A model generated the notes under the pieces. It made no database searches. It was given only the letters and a program-made list of their open reading frames with translations, and had not been told where the DNA came from. From Limnomonas spitsbergensis (taxonomy: Eukaryota; Chlorophyta; Chlorophyceae; Chlamydomonadales), in NCBI GenBank assembly GCA_037349105.1, contig JAYJMM010000036.1, positions 4,004,001 through 4,068,000 on the forward strand: 64,000 bases of DNA, written 5' to 3'. This document shows, piece after piece, positions 20,987 through 31,611 of this stretch (the stretch's first letter is position 1; each line of letters opens with the position of its first letter). The translations under genes and the position numbers were made by a program.

Positions 20987-21703
20987 TCATGCCGGCATGT
21001 GCCGCATAGGACAGCGCAGCACGCGGCAGACCGCATCATGCCCTTGCATAGCCGCCACCCTCAGCGCTGACTTGCAGCCCACCACCGTCATGGGCTGCTG
21101 ATCCGCGCCGGTTGTCAGCATCACGCTGCACACGTCGACACGCCCGTGCTTTGCTGCCATGTACAGCGCATGTTCATGGCCACCAATCGACAGGGGCAGC
21201 AGCTGCGCCTGCTGCTGCACGCCAGCCGTCAGCAGCAGAAGCAGCAGCACGCGACACACCTCCGCATGCCCTCGATTTGCTGCAAATACTAGTGCCTCTT
21301 CGTGGGCAGCAGGTGACAGGGGCGGCTACTGGGTTGCCAACATCACGCGGCAGACCTTCGCATGCCCGAAAATTGCCGCAACAAGCAACGCATTTCTGCG
21401 GGCCACATCATCTGACATGGGCTGCTCCCCCGCCCTGGGCGTCAGCAGCACGCGGCACACCTCCGCATGCCCTCGATTTGCTGCAACGTGAAGTGTTTCT
21501 TCGCGGGCAGCAGGGGACAGGGGCGGCTGCTGGGTTGTCAGGATCGCGCGGCAGACCTCCGCATGCCCGGCCAATGCCGCCGCCTTCAGCGCTATCCCGC
21601 GGCCAAACTCCGACATAGGCTGCTGATATGCCCTGGCCGTCAGAAGCACGCTGCAGACCTCCGCATGACCGGCATATGCCGGTCTAACATGAAGTCTCTA
21701 CTC
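20987..21703 (-). pseudogene. Ankyrin-repeat protein fragment with an in-frame stop
   Basis: One reading frame of about 238 codons encodes about seven ankyrin repeats, each with the signature AANRGHAEVCRVLLT. It is interrupted by a single TAG at 21326-21328, where the paralogous position in the preceding repeat has CAG (ATQ-QPPLSPAA against TTQQPPLSPAA). A second stop lies just upstream of 21703, and the last repeat breaks off at RVLRCPMRHMPA. Other genes in this window end in TAA, TAG and TGA, so reassignment of TAG to Gln is unlikely. It reads best as a decayed gene or partial copy. Ankyrin repeats serve protein binding; no partner domain is visible. Confidence 0.7.
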
Positions 21704-21744
21704 GGTCTGCGATGATGCGATGGATTCAGGGAATGGCAGATACG

Positions 21745-21895
21745 TCTGTCTTATCATACGGATTCGCCACATTCATACGGATTCGCCCCATACGGTTTCT
21801 CCGTTTTGGCGAACCGTATTTGTATGGCGAATCCGTATTGGTGTGGCGAATCCGTAAGGTAGGTGGTTTGGCGCACCGTTTGGCGAAGCCGAAGT
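21745..21895. repeat. Cluster of inverted copies of ATACGGATTCGCC
   Basis: ATACGGATTCGCC occurs on the plus strand near 21757 and 21776, and its complement GGCGAATCCGTA occurs near 21827 and 21845. CGGTTTCTCCGTTTTGGCGAACCG lies between them. The cluster could fold into a long hairpin, or be the terminal inverted repeat of a small DNA transposon. No transposase is attached. Confidence 0.6.
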
Positions 21896-21980
21896 TGGTT
21901 GGCGGTGGTTTGGAAGTCGAGCAGGTTGCTTGGCTCCTTGTAAGCGGTCGTGGCTTACTGTATATTAAAGATTTGATGTT

Positions 21981-22707
21981 TTGGTGGATTTCGAAGCATG
22001 TTGGACGAAGCATAAGAATGATCTGCTGAAGCAGAAGCAGGATCATCAGCGGAAGCAGAAGCAGGATGAGGCGCAGGCAGGTTTGCAATCAGCTGTGTTG
22101 TCAGTGAACCCACTTGCGCCGGGGGGCAAGAAAGTGCTTCCTGTGGACGACAGACGTATCTGCCGATACTCGAAAGGCGACCCTCAGTAAAACCGTCACT
22201 ATACGGCCTGTACGGTCCACGTCAGATGTTCGGTGCACCGTTAAGCACGGCCACAGCCATTTTTTGCCAATGTTGCCGATGCTTTGTCGATACCGATTTC
22301 AACAACTGATATCGTCCATCATGAGAGAATGAGTGCAGAATTTAAAAACCAATATGACCCTGAGAACTGCAGAATTTAAAAACCAATATTACCATGCTGT
22401 CATAGGCTTCCTCGCGTCATTGTCTGAGGACGAGGCCGTTCTGCTTGAGAGTTTCCGCGTCCTGTTTGTTGAATACTTGCGATCGGATTGCGGCATTAAC
22501 ATCCACGCACTGCCTAAGCCCAGCTGCTTTGCTAAATTCAAATCCGCGTTTCTGTTCGAGGCCGAAACCACGCATTCGAGGATAGCCTATACCTCGTCGA
22601 TGACTAGGTTTAAGCTATTCTGTGAGCTGGTTGCCTCTTGGTTTAAGGAACCATCTCAGCGCGAAAGATCGTTCATCATAAAAGACGCCATTTATATTGC
22701 CAGATAG
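21981..22707 (+). CDS. Two unrecognised short ORFs, possibly transposon-derived
   Basis: Frame 1 (21981-22190) is Lys/Gln-rich (KQKQDHQRKQKQDEAQ). Frame 2 (22333-22707) gives 124 residues of ordinary protein composition (GFLASLSEDEAVLLESFRVL, then FKLFCELVASWFKEPSQRER), so it may be a real protein fragment. I recognise no family. Both lie between the inverted-repeat cluster (21745-21895) and repeat E (22926-22998), which suggests a degenerate mobile element. Start codons, splicing and function are unknown. Confidence 0.3.
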
Positions 22708-22925
22708 AAAGAAGAGGCGACACTTGTGGTTCCGAGGTCGCGAATCGTCGCAGCATGGGTCGGCACCCCTAGATCAGACCTCTGGCACCAGGAAGTTTGC
22801 TGTGAACTTTACGGGTTTCAGTGGAAACAGTTTTGGTTTAAGGCGTGACAAAATCGCAATCGCGAGCAACCGGATTCAGACCGCGCTGGTTTAAGGCGTC
22901 AGTGGAAACACCCCCTTAGTTAACT

Positions 22926-22998
22926 GCCATAACGATATGCCGGTGTACGGCATTTAAAATCCCGTATTCCTCAAGCCACGCTCAGGCGTTTTCTTTCT
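22926..22998 (+). repeat. Dispersed repeat family E, copy 1
   Basis: A block of about 66 bp running from CCGGTGTACGGCATTTAAAA through CCACGCTCAGGCGTTTTC to a TTTC microsatellite is almost identical to 55955-56025, in the same orientation. Flanks differ abruptly on both sides, as expected of an element terminus. Confidence 0.82.
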
Positions 22999-23285
22999 TT
23001 CTTTATCTACCACATCCTCCACAAAAGCAAGTGCATCCCACCCCTGCTCAGCCTGGTACAGCTGGTGGAAGTCCGTGGCACCGTTCGGGGGACCTACCCA
23101 CCCCCGCTCCCGTAACTGCTCCCTGACAGTATGGCATTGGAAGCAAATAAGTAGTGCTTCCTCTACAGTCTACATGCTCGCCATCAAACGGTCAAATCTT
23201 AACGTTAAATTTTATTTAATATAGACAAGACCGTCGGGCTAATATGTTATATAATTAGTTCGCGACAGACTAGGTCAGCAGTGGG

Positions 23286-23630
23286 TCATATAGCGCAGGT
23301 TTTACGTGATATGTAGGGGCCCTCTGGCCAACATCGTTGGCAGCAGCGTGCCTCTCGCCCCTGACCGCTGCGCCGTCCTCTGGTATCAGCCATGCTGAAT
23401 GCGCCGAGCCGCTGTCGCAAATTTGTGCGCACACAAGTACACTCCCTCATACTGGTGCGTCTCCTAGCTTGTGCCAGCACGGCGCCCGCCGTGGTCTGAA
23501 ACCAGGCGCAATAGGTCGCCGCAGACCTGTGCTCAGTGGTAAAGTCCCTGGGGTACCCCCCCCCGCCGCTTGTGTCCAGCTGCGCATGCTCGTAGGCAGA
23601 GTCAATCCCTGCGTCATTACTGTTTGACAA
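23286..23630 (-). pseudogene. LINE B C-terminal coding fragment, reversed
   Basis: On the minus strand, AYEHAQLDTSG, PRDFTTEHRSAATYCAWFQT and SMADTRGRRSGQ match the copies at 29400-29640 and 45900-46180. It ends in RCCQRCWPEG, the first half of a Cys-rich finger. Breakpoints at both ends show that it is a truncated copy. Confidence 0.8.
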
Positions 23631-24245
23631 GAATTTTATGGTGGTTACGGTTCTTCATGTTATACTGTGTAACAGACTGTCTTGTCCACTCATGGTACAC
23701 CTGAGTCTCTTTTGTCTTTTACAGTGTCAGAGCTCAACACTGAACATGCTGCATTCACAGCACACAAATCATACGGTGATAGCGGCCACGTACGGCAACA
23801 GGGGCAGCCACAACAACGGCTCATGCAGGCATGCAGCAGATGAGCCTCTATCGAACAAGCATTTTGATTGGGATGATGCCCCTTGGCATCAATCCAATCA
23901 AAGGGAGTGCAGCTGGATTATATGCTGCAGTGAGCTATCCCTCCTGTCATGTACCGGTACTGTCCTTGGCAATATTTTTCGGTCGTCCGTTTCAGCTGTC
24001 ATTTGAAGCAGAGAACTTCTCTGATTTGAAGTTCAAACGCGTGGCTAAATTTGAACTCGACAACGCACAGACCCCGATAGGGATCAGAGAGACCAGTTTG
24101 TCTGTAGGATGATGAACTCCACTCGCTGCATACTGCTCTGCACACATCTCGTGAGCAGGAAGTTCATCTCAATTACCGTACGCATCCAGTGTGACACCGG
24201 TACATCGGCTGTCGACACGCCCCCGCTGCTGGGTCTGTCTGCTTC

Positions 24246-25784
24246 ATGGCCGAGCCGTCGTCCCCCGCACGGTTTAAATTGGCCATTCAGTCACCGGTGA
24301 CGAGCGCCTTTGCTGCAATCGGGATGAACCTTCCTCTCGATCCACCGCCACCTTCACCTGGCGTATTGGCTGCGTCAGCAGCTCGTGTGCCACGTCACCT
24401 GGTCCCGGTAATGTTCAACGACAGCAGTCGCAGCAGTCTTCCACCCAAGAAGCGCACGAAATACATCTTGCACACTGAGGGTGAGGCGATATGGACCTTT
24501 CAAACGTGAGACTCTGCCATGTGCAGCCAGGCCTGTGAAGCACCTTGATCCAGAACAGAAATCCTGATTTTATTCTATCTACATCAATCGAGTATAGCTT
24601 GTTAAGGGTAGCCAAGGCCTGGTGTCTGGAGGAGCAAGGTAGCAAACTAGCATCCGAGGGTAGAACCTGGGGCACACGTCAATTTTGAAACTTAGCACCG
24701 AGTAGGCGAGTACCGGTACCTGCACTCCTACAGCCCCTCACCCAATGAGTACCTGAACCCCTGCTGACTGCCCGGGGCTGAATTGCACTGGGATTCGAGT
24801 TATTCAAATATTTGTGTTGCATGAGTCATGACAGCAAATACTTCTTTGCGGTTGCATGCTGAGCAGGTTCATCACCTGCCAATCAGGTTCATGGCCAAGC
24901 TGTCCTGGTCAGCATGGCTCCTGGAACTCCTTACACAGCCCCCACAGAAGCAGGGCCAAAAGCAGCAGGGACCAGCTCACCGCTAGCGGATGCTAGCCAA
25001 TGCACAGGCCTAGAACTTGATGGGCCAGTGAATGGAAACAAGTCCCTGCTTGGTGTCCAAGGTTGCAGCAACGCAGATTTTTCACCGAGGTAAGGATGCA
25101 CGGCAGGTATAAATACTTTTGGATGGGCTCCATGAACCCCGTCCAGCCCTCTGGTTGAAACTTGTCAGATTATCGGTTGTCTTCTTCGGCCAGTTGATCC
25201 AGCAGAGATCTCTGATCCCCGCAACATTTTGATGCAAAAGTGCGGTGCATCCATTCCATCCCTTGCTTGAATCAAATAATAAATTACATCTACCTCCTGC
25301 TTGTTGCAGATCAACTACACTTATGACCACTGCCGTGTGTTTTGCTTCACCGTATACACCAGCTTCAAAGCTAGAGCTGTCCGGTCTGATGATGGCCCAC
25401 CCAGCTGGGATTTCAGACGCCAGCAGGCCCTGGCAGGGCCTGGATCTCACCCCTTTTAAAGAAAGACAGGCTGTAACAGGACAGCTGAGCGACTGTCCTA
25501 TCATACAGGCTGCTGCTGGATCAGAATCCAGGAAGAAGGCATGCAGCAGCCCCAAAAGTAAACAGCAGCTGCAGCCTTTCAACAGAAGGCACGCTGCTGC
25601 TGTCGGACCAGATCTTAGGGATGCAGCAGGCGACAGCTGCAGGGTACCTTGGCTTCTGCAGCAGCTCCAGCAACAGAGCTTACTGCAAGAGCCCACGCTA
25701 CGACAAGCAAGCTGTAGCATCCGCGCGCAACCTTCAGCACGAACCTCGGGGACGAGGCTAATCAGGTTCCATCACATCAGGTAG
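24246..25784 (+). CDS. Doubtful two-exon gene, unrecognised
   Basis: A first exon could run from the ATG at 24246 to about 24505 (MAEPSSPARFKLAIQS, then KKRTKYILHTEGEAIWTF), with a donor AAC-GTGAGA. A second could start at the acceptor TTGCAG near 25310, where one frame reads INYTYDHCRVFCFTVYTSFK and another stays open to 25784 with Gln/Leu-rich sequence (WLLQQLQQQSLLQEP). Composition at both ends looks protein-like, but I see no family match and no decisive splice phase. Treat this as a candidate only. Confidence 0.22.
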
Positions 25785-28254
25785 CTGATTGAAGTCATAT
25801 TGAAGCTTGAAAGCCTTGCTTGCTGCCATGCAGCCCTGCCGGCCTGCGTACCATAAACGACTGAAGAGCCCTACGTCCTATCCAGCATGTCTGCTTGGCA
25901 TAATTGCTGGCATTATCTCATCAAGCTCCATCATTACTGCACGACATGTTATCTGAAATCCATTAGTCTTTTGCTTTCGGGAGACCGGACAAATTTTGCA
26001 GTATCTAAACTAGCCTCTTACACCAGTGACGGATCTCACAGGATCTAACAGCCTGCTTACTAGTTTGTAATTCCCTGACTGCAGCCCTGGTCGCTGGCTC
26101 CTGGCAAATGGAAGCATTCAGCAGGCGGTCGCGCACAGCAGCAGCAGGGAGCAAGGTACTGCACACACAGCCTCTTGCGTTCGCTGAGCAGCTGTTGAAT
26201 CATCAAGACAGCTGACTTTGGAGATTATCAGGATCTGGATCTCCTTCCCCTGCGCAGCCATCTAACGCCTACCGCTTTGTTCTATCCACCTCACTATTAT
26301 TTGTTTTCCATGCACTCATCAGTATGTGGTAAGGTATGTACTAGGTGGTGTACAACCACAGGTTCATGTACCGTAAGTACCTCTTGGTTCTGCGTTATGT
26401 CGCATGGGGTGTCTTGTATAGATGTTTTCTTTTTGGAAAAGTCCTCACATTAGGGAGTTGCTGCCAGCACTTGTGATTTGAAAGTATTGATATGTCTTTG
26501 AACTATTGTGCTGGTGATTTTCCGGGTCCTGTGAATTAATATCCTCTTTGTTTATGACTTGCAGCATTTATTTGCATTGGCTTCAGTGAGATTGTAGCCA
26601 ATGCAAATGAGTGTTGAGTTTCCTGATCGTGCAGTTGCATTACGTGACTGCATGGTCAGATATGCTTTTGTCGGCTGATGGCAACAGCGCAGATGTAGCT
26701 ACGGCTCTAACCTGCGTTGTTCCTTTGACCTGCATTCCCCTCTATCTTCTGCTTCGGCAGCCTTAATGATTCAGGCTGGTATTGATATGAGTTCACATCA
26801 TCGCGTTTTTTCATGGCAAGGATTCCAAGGCTCACCAGCTGATAATTATAAATAAGCTCTGACGGCTGTTGCATCTTGACGGCAAAGGCGCAGATGTGGC
26901 TTCCGTTTTGAGCAGAGACGTTCTTTATTTTACCCGCACATCCCCAGGGCGGCGTAGTATACTTTTTTCCTGCTGCTTTAGCCTTTATAATTCTGGCTGG
27001 TATGTATGAGGGTTCACGTCATCGTGCCTTGCCATGGCAAGAATTCTAAGGCTGGCCAGACAATGATTATGAATAAGCTTTTACAGCCGGTACCGGTAAT
27101 GCGGCTCATGGCAATTTGTGTGCTAGAAGTATAGAGGGGCATGGCACATCAGCGTAGGTAGAGGGCTAGATGGCATTGACAGTTTTGAGGCTGAATGCCA
27201 TCCAGGTTCAATAAACGAGCACGTGTTAGGGCGCAGACATGCGCTCAGCGGGTTAAACAGGCTGTTATGTAGCTAGGGCTGCTCTTGTGAATCTGACCAC
27301 GGCTCTGTAGTCTGTCCTAGTTGAAAGGAGGAGTTGAGCTCCATTGCTATGATCACACAATTTTATTGAGCCCGGTGCCACGGTTTGCGAATATGGGTTA
27401 CGTGCGCACAATGCTTGCTTCATAACCCCACTTGAGGGGACTCAATTTCGGGGTCAATGTCAACAAATCGACTCGATTTCAGGATTTGATTTCGATGATG
27501 AGGGAGATGTTCTGAATGACCCCTTGATCAGTTTGGTTTCAAGTGCTGCTTCTTGTACTACCTCGGTTTGGTTCATGTGCCTCCTCTTATGCCTCCTCAG
27601 TTCGGTTTACATGTCAATGACGGTTTGGTTTAGATGCGTCTCCACTTACGAGCCTCGTCTTATCTACGTCTCACCGATTTATAGGTTTGATTTTCTAGTG
27701 TGTCCTCTTAAGGAAAGACCACATATGTGTTCGCTGTGAACCATGCTAGGAATCCTGGTGTTTCTGAGTGACCATGTGCCCGGGATGCTTGTGTTTTTAA
27801 GTGACTTTGTGCGATATGGGCTTTGGTTTTTGAGGGTATGACAAAACGGCGGCCCACACTGCCGGTATTATGTGATCGTGTAACGTCGAGGCTCTGCAAG
27901 GGAAGATGGATAAGCAACCGGACTGAATGTGTACTACTGGGAATGAAGCGGGCCCAGAGGTGTAACATTATTGACTGGGAATTAAGCAGAGCAAATAAAA
28001 TACTCCCCCCTGAAAAGGGCAAGGAAGTCCGATTTCCCAGCCACCCCAAATAGTCCATCTTACTACGAATGGGGCCACATCTTCCACAACTGCAGTGGGT
28101 TTAGGATGGTGCATATTTGGCATAAACCACCCTTGCACTCTCATCTGGGAACATAAAGTCATGGACAAAGGGCAGCGGGACCATGGCATCATGAAACTGG
28201 TCTGAATCCCGGATGTAACCTAGGTCCAAATTAAACAACGGGCAGGTGTATTTA
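25785..28254. other. Spacer without a recognised gene
   Basis: This is AT-richer than its surroundings and no frame is convincing. It contains a diverged direct duplication (26672-27095) and a fragment of a LINE B tail (27948-27977). Nothing else could be assigned. Confidence 0.55.
26672..27095 (+). repeat. About 200 bp direct duplication, diverged
   Basis: Copy 1 starts near 26672 and copy 2 near 26870. Shared ordered blocks include GGCGCAGATGT, ATAATTCTGGCTGGTAT, TTCACGTCATCG, ATGGCAAGAATTC, AAGGCT and AATAAGCT, with many substitutions. The duplication is therefore old. Confidence 0.7.
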
Positions 28255-28470
28255 ATCACTGGAAATCCAAATATCCTCTCTCTTCCCCTGTCTAGATCTC
28301 CGTGTTCCATGTTCCTGCCCCCCTGACATAGGAAAGGGACATAGCCACACCATGATCCTGGCGGCGCATGGTAGATGGAATTGAACTTGCTCATCTCCTA
28401 CCAGCCCCACGAGGCCGGGCATTCGGCAGGGCCCAGCGAGCATGCATTGTTCTTATTTCTAAACCAATCC
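28255..28470 (+). repeat. Dispersed repeat family C, copy 2
   Basis: Shows the same block order as copy 1 (6640-6890): CTCTCTTCCCC, GTTCCATGT, CCTGCCCCCCTGACATAGGA, TGGAATTGAAC, CTACCAGCCCCA, GGCCGGGCATTCGGCAGGGC and TCTAAACC. Confidence 0.65.
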
Positions 28471-28689
28471 ACTAATAACATGTTTTTTTGTGTCCTCAGC
28501 CTGGTGCCATCATTCCTTGAGAGCTGGGGCATTGGCCACCTTCTGGTATGGTGATTATGGGCCACTGGCTATCCATGGCCGCGGCAGTGCCTCAACAGCA
28601 GTATGCAGCCCAGCCTGCGTCAACACTTGCGCCAGACTGCGGGGCTGCCTGTAATCGCAGCCAGCAAGGGAATGGGGGAGCTGTGAATC

Positions 28690-30094
28690 TAACCGTTACA
28701 GCATGATCGCAGCCCAGTGCCCTGCAGAGGGCATTATGCTGGGGGCAGGGCCACGACTCAGGTGCCTCTTATATGCGGATGATCTCACCCTGCTAGCCAG
28801 CAGCCCGGCTGGGCTGCAGCGCATGCTAGATGCCCTGCATGAATATGCGGCGGTCAAGCAGCTCCAGGTCAACGTTATCAAGACGGAGATATTGGAGTTT
28901 GGCAGCCGCGCAGCGCCTGCAACTAGCCCATCCTTGCATGGCATGGCCCCGATAGGATAGTGCTGAAGCGTGTCCAGGATTTTAAGTTATTGGGCATCAT
29001 TCAGCACGAGAGCGGCAGCATGAGGAAGGCCATGCAAGGTAGAGAGGGGCCTTTAGCTACCGCGTAGCACCGTGTCCGCCGCACGGCTGCCAGGGTGCAC
29101 CTCAGGCATCATCTGCCGACACGCATCCGGTTGGCGTCTGTCTATGCGGCGCCTGCGGCCAAGTACGGTGATGTGGTGTGGGCCACCGATCACCTTCGGC
29201 CGCGGCATTGCCTTACGAGCAAGATGCAGTCCAGCTTCCTCCAGCATCTGCGCCAGGCTGCAGGGCTACCTCCGTCCGCTGCTAGTTGGGGGGTCATGAG
29301 GGAGCTGCAGATCCAGCCGTTACAGCGAAGTTGGCGGCAGCATGTACTTCGCTTCTACAACGCAGCGGTAACACAACTGACCTACAGCCGCTGCCTGTCA
29401 GAAAGGTGCTAGCGCTAGTTGATGCAGCATACGAGCGGGCGCAGCTGGATGCTGCTGGCATAGGGGACCCTAGAGATCCTGCCACTGAACACAGGTTTGC
29501 GGCCGCCTATCGCACCTGGTTTCAGTCTACGGCGGGCGCAGGCCAGGGGTCGCACCAGCCGAAGGGAGTGTGCTTGCGTGCGCACAAGCTCAAGGCTGCG
29601 GCTCGACGCCGTCAGCACGGCTGACACTAGAGGTCAGCGCAGTGGTCAGCAGCGTGACGGACGGTACCGCCAATGGTGTTGGACAAGGGGAGATGGTGAG
29701 CATGTGGAGGATGCGCTGCATGTCTGCTTCCAGTGCCCTGGCGTGAAGGAGAGGCTAAGGGAGACAGGTTGGGCAGGCCCCCGGAGGGCGCCAAAGACTT
29801 TGAACACTTGTACCAGGGCAGGCTTGGATGGGAGGCTCTGGCTTTTGTTGAGGACGTTGTAAGCATTGTTGAGGCCTAGATTCGTTGCTTTTCTTTGCCT
29901 CTTGGGGAATAGGCTTGAGAGGGGCAAAGATACTTCGGGCTGTCTTTTCCTTGTTGGGGGAGTATTCATTCTCCTTTGTGTTCTTCTCCTTCTTTCCCTC
30001 TTACCTTAAGTTTATTTTTTACCAACGAGACAGTTGGGCGCCCACGCGGCTGAGCCTTTTTGAGCAGGGCCCAGAGGTGTAACGTAATTGACAT
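28690..30094 (+). pseudogene. LINE family B, 5'-truncated copy with RT palm, C-terminus and tail
   Basis: Starts within reverse transcriptase (RCLLYADDLTLLASSPAGLQ, the catalytic YADD near 28770). Frameshifts follow, then KLLGIIQHESGSM near 28985 and VLALVDAAYERAQLDAAG near 29415. Next come DPRDPATEHRFAAAYRTWFQ, a Cys/His finger (CGGC, H, C near 29705-29735) and the coding end EALAFVEDVVSIVEA (about 29835-29878). A 3' UTR and the tail at 30027-30094 close the copy. Several frameshifts and stops make it a relic. It is the longest copy of the family here and gives the orientation of the solo tails. Confidence 0.85.
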
Positions 30095-30220
30095 GGTAGG
30101 ATGGCATGGCTGCACCATGGGCCAGGCTGTGAATTAGGCCAAGTCATTCCCTACAGCCCCATGCGGCCAAGCGTTCAGCAGGGCCTGGAGGTATGCACCG
30201 TTCTAAACCTCTGGGCAGTG
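30095..30220 (+). repeat. Dispersed repeat family C, copy 3, partial
   Basis: Starts directly after the LINE B tail with AGGATGGCATGGCTGCACCA and runs through GCGGCCAAGCGTTCAGCAGG to TTCTAAACC, matching the second half of copy 1. The abutment with the LINE B tail suggests nested or linked insertion. Confidence 0.65.
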
Positions 30221-30289
30221 CGCATGTGTTCCAGATTATTTGTTGGTCAGTCCCGTACGGTACGAAACGTTGCCTTGTTCACTGATAGC

Positions 30290-30516
30290 AGGGGTGGGGT
30301 ACGCTTGCTTTTGTGGCCTTTTTTTGAGAGGCTTTCTTCAGGGCTACTCTCTAGTGGAACTCAAGTGTCGGACTTGGTCTTCTTTGCCCTCCCGGCCTCT
30401 CCTTTTGTTCCTTCTCCCCCCTCTTCCTTAAAGCTTCTTCTTTTCTCCCTTCTGAACTGTTGGGCGCCCACGCGGCCGAGCTTTGAGCGGGCCCACTGGT
30501 GTAACGTTATTGACTG
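30290..30516 (+). repeat. LINE B 3' end, about 225 bp
   Basis: Begins at a remnant of the coding end (GGGGTACGCTTGCTTTTGTG, as in ALAF) and continues through TCAGGGCTACTCTCTAGTGG and TCGGACTTGGTCTTCTTTGC to the tail ending TGTAACGTTATTGAC. It is nearly identical to 46560-46781, so both are recent 5'-truncated insertions. Confidence 0.82.
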
Positions 30517-30654
30517 ATATCAGGTACCGTATTCACCCCCCTTGTTTGGGTAGGTGAGTGGGTTCAAAGCTGGCAGGATTGGACTTGACGTACAGAAAGC
30601 AATGGCTATGTTTCCCTGACCTACTAGCATTGTCTTGCACCTACCATCATCCTT

Positions 30655-30735
30655 TCTTTTCTTCCAACGGGACAGTTGGGCGGCCACGCGGCCGAGCCTT
30701 TTTGAGCAGGACCCAGAGGTGTAACGTCAATGACC
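30655..30735 (+). repeat. Solo LINE B 3' tail
   Basis: Consists of TTTCTTTTCTTCCAACGGGA, CAGTTGGGCGGCCACGCGGC, then GAGCCTTTTTGAGCAGGACC and CAGAGGTGTAACGTCAATGA. The insertion is limited to about 80 bp. Confidence 0.8.
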
Positions 30736-31611
30736 TACCAGCCTTGTTCTGCATTAGACCCCACCAACAAGCGATGCAGCTCGACAGCTGAGAATGCCCG
30801 TAGCATGATTTGGTGACCAGCATTCTGTAACTTATCCCTCACGTAAGGCCTGCGACAGTAATTTCAAAATACAAGCCTCAGGCGATCCTTGTGCCATGCG
30901 AAAGAGACCGTTTGGAAAGCCAGATCCCCTTCCTTGATCCAACTTAAAAAATCGTGTGACACCTTTCCATTCTCGAGCACGAATGGAACATCAGAGTCTC
31001 AACGATGGCACTTTGTGGATCCCTTGCACTGCACTTTCTGGCAGAAAACAGGCAAGCAAGCAGGAATCACGGTGCAACACACCAGCATGGACCCGATTTT
31101 ATCAACAGAGGCACGAAGCACAGTGCAACACACCAGCATGGATCCGATTTAGCAACAACAAGCACGGAACAACGTTTTTGGGGGGGTATTTCAGGGTTTC
31201 CACTTGTTCAGGAGGTGGGTCCCCCAGCCATGTGAGAGAGAAACTTGGGGATGTGCTCCCACTTCAGGCAAAGTGACCACATCCCCAGACAAACCCATAC
31301 CACTTTGCAGCGGGCGAGATGTCCCCCAAGCACCTTTCCAGTGAGCGAAGCAAGATGTCAGCAAGCACATGATTCTGAATTATATCAGACCACTAGTATC
31401 AGACCACTTGTAGTGGTCTCTTAGCAGTCGCCCTGCCTACCCGCAGTACCATGCTGCCTCTGAGGCGGTGCCAGTGCCACAATATACAATACACAAGTTC
31501 CAAATTATGTCGGGGTACCTGTCAACAAAAATCATAAAGCCAATGCAACGATGACAACATGACAGCAACACAAAAAACCTTCACAGTCTGATGACCGGCG
31601 ACCCTCCTCCA
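30736..31611. other. Spacer downstream of the coiled-coil gene
   Basis: Contains a two-copy 49 bp repeat (GTGCAACACACCAGCATGGA at about 31072 and 31121) and repeat D copy 2 (31170-31260). Positions nearest 31611 should hold the 3' UTR of the minus-strand gene. No polyadenylation signal could be chosen with confidence. Confidence 0.55.
31170..31260 (+). repeat. Dispersed repeat family D, copy 2
   Basis: Matches 12655-12760 over GGGGGTATTTCAGGGTTTCC, CAGGAGGTGGG and CCCCCAGCC. Confidence 0.6.

Noticed and set aside
20987..21703. Alternative genetic code with TAG read as glutamine
   Set aside because: The coiled-coil gene terminates at TAG, the polymerase gene at TAA and the SR and other genes at normal stops. 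A single TAG in a decayed ankyrin frame is better explained as a mutation.
25082..25720. 212-residue minus-strand frame rich in Cys, Leu and Ser
   Set aside because: Overlaps a better plus-strand candidate, is biased by CTG/CAG-rich sequence and has no recognisable domain.
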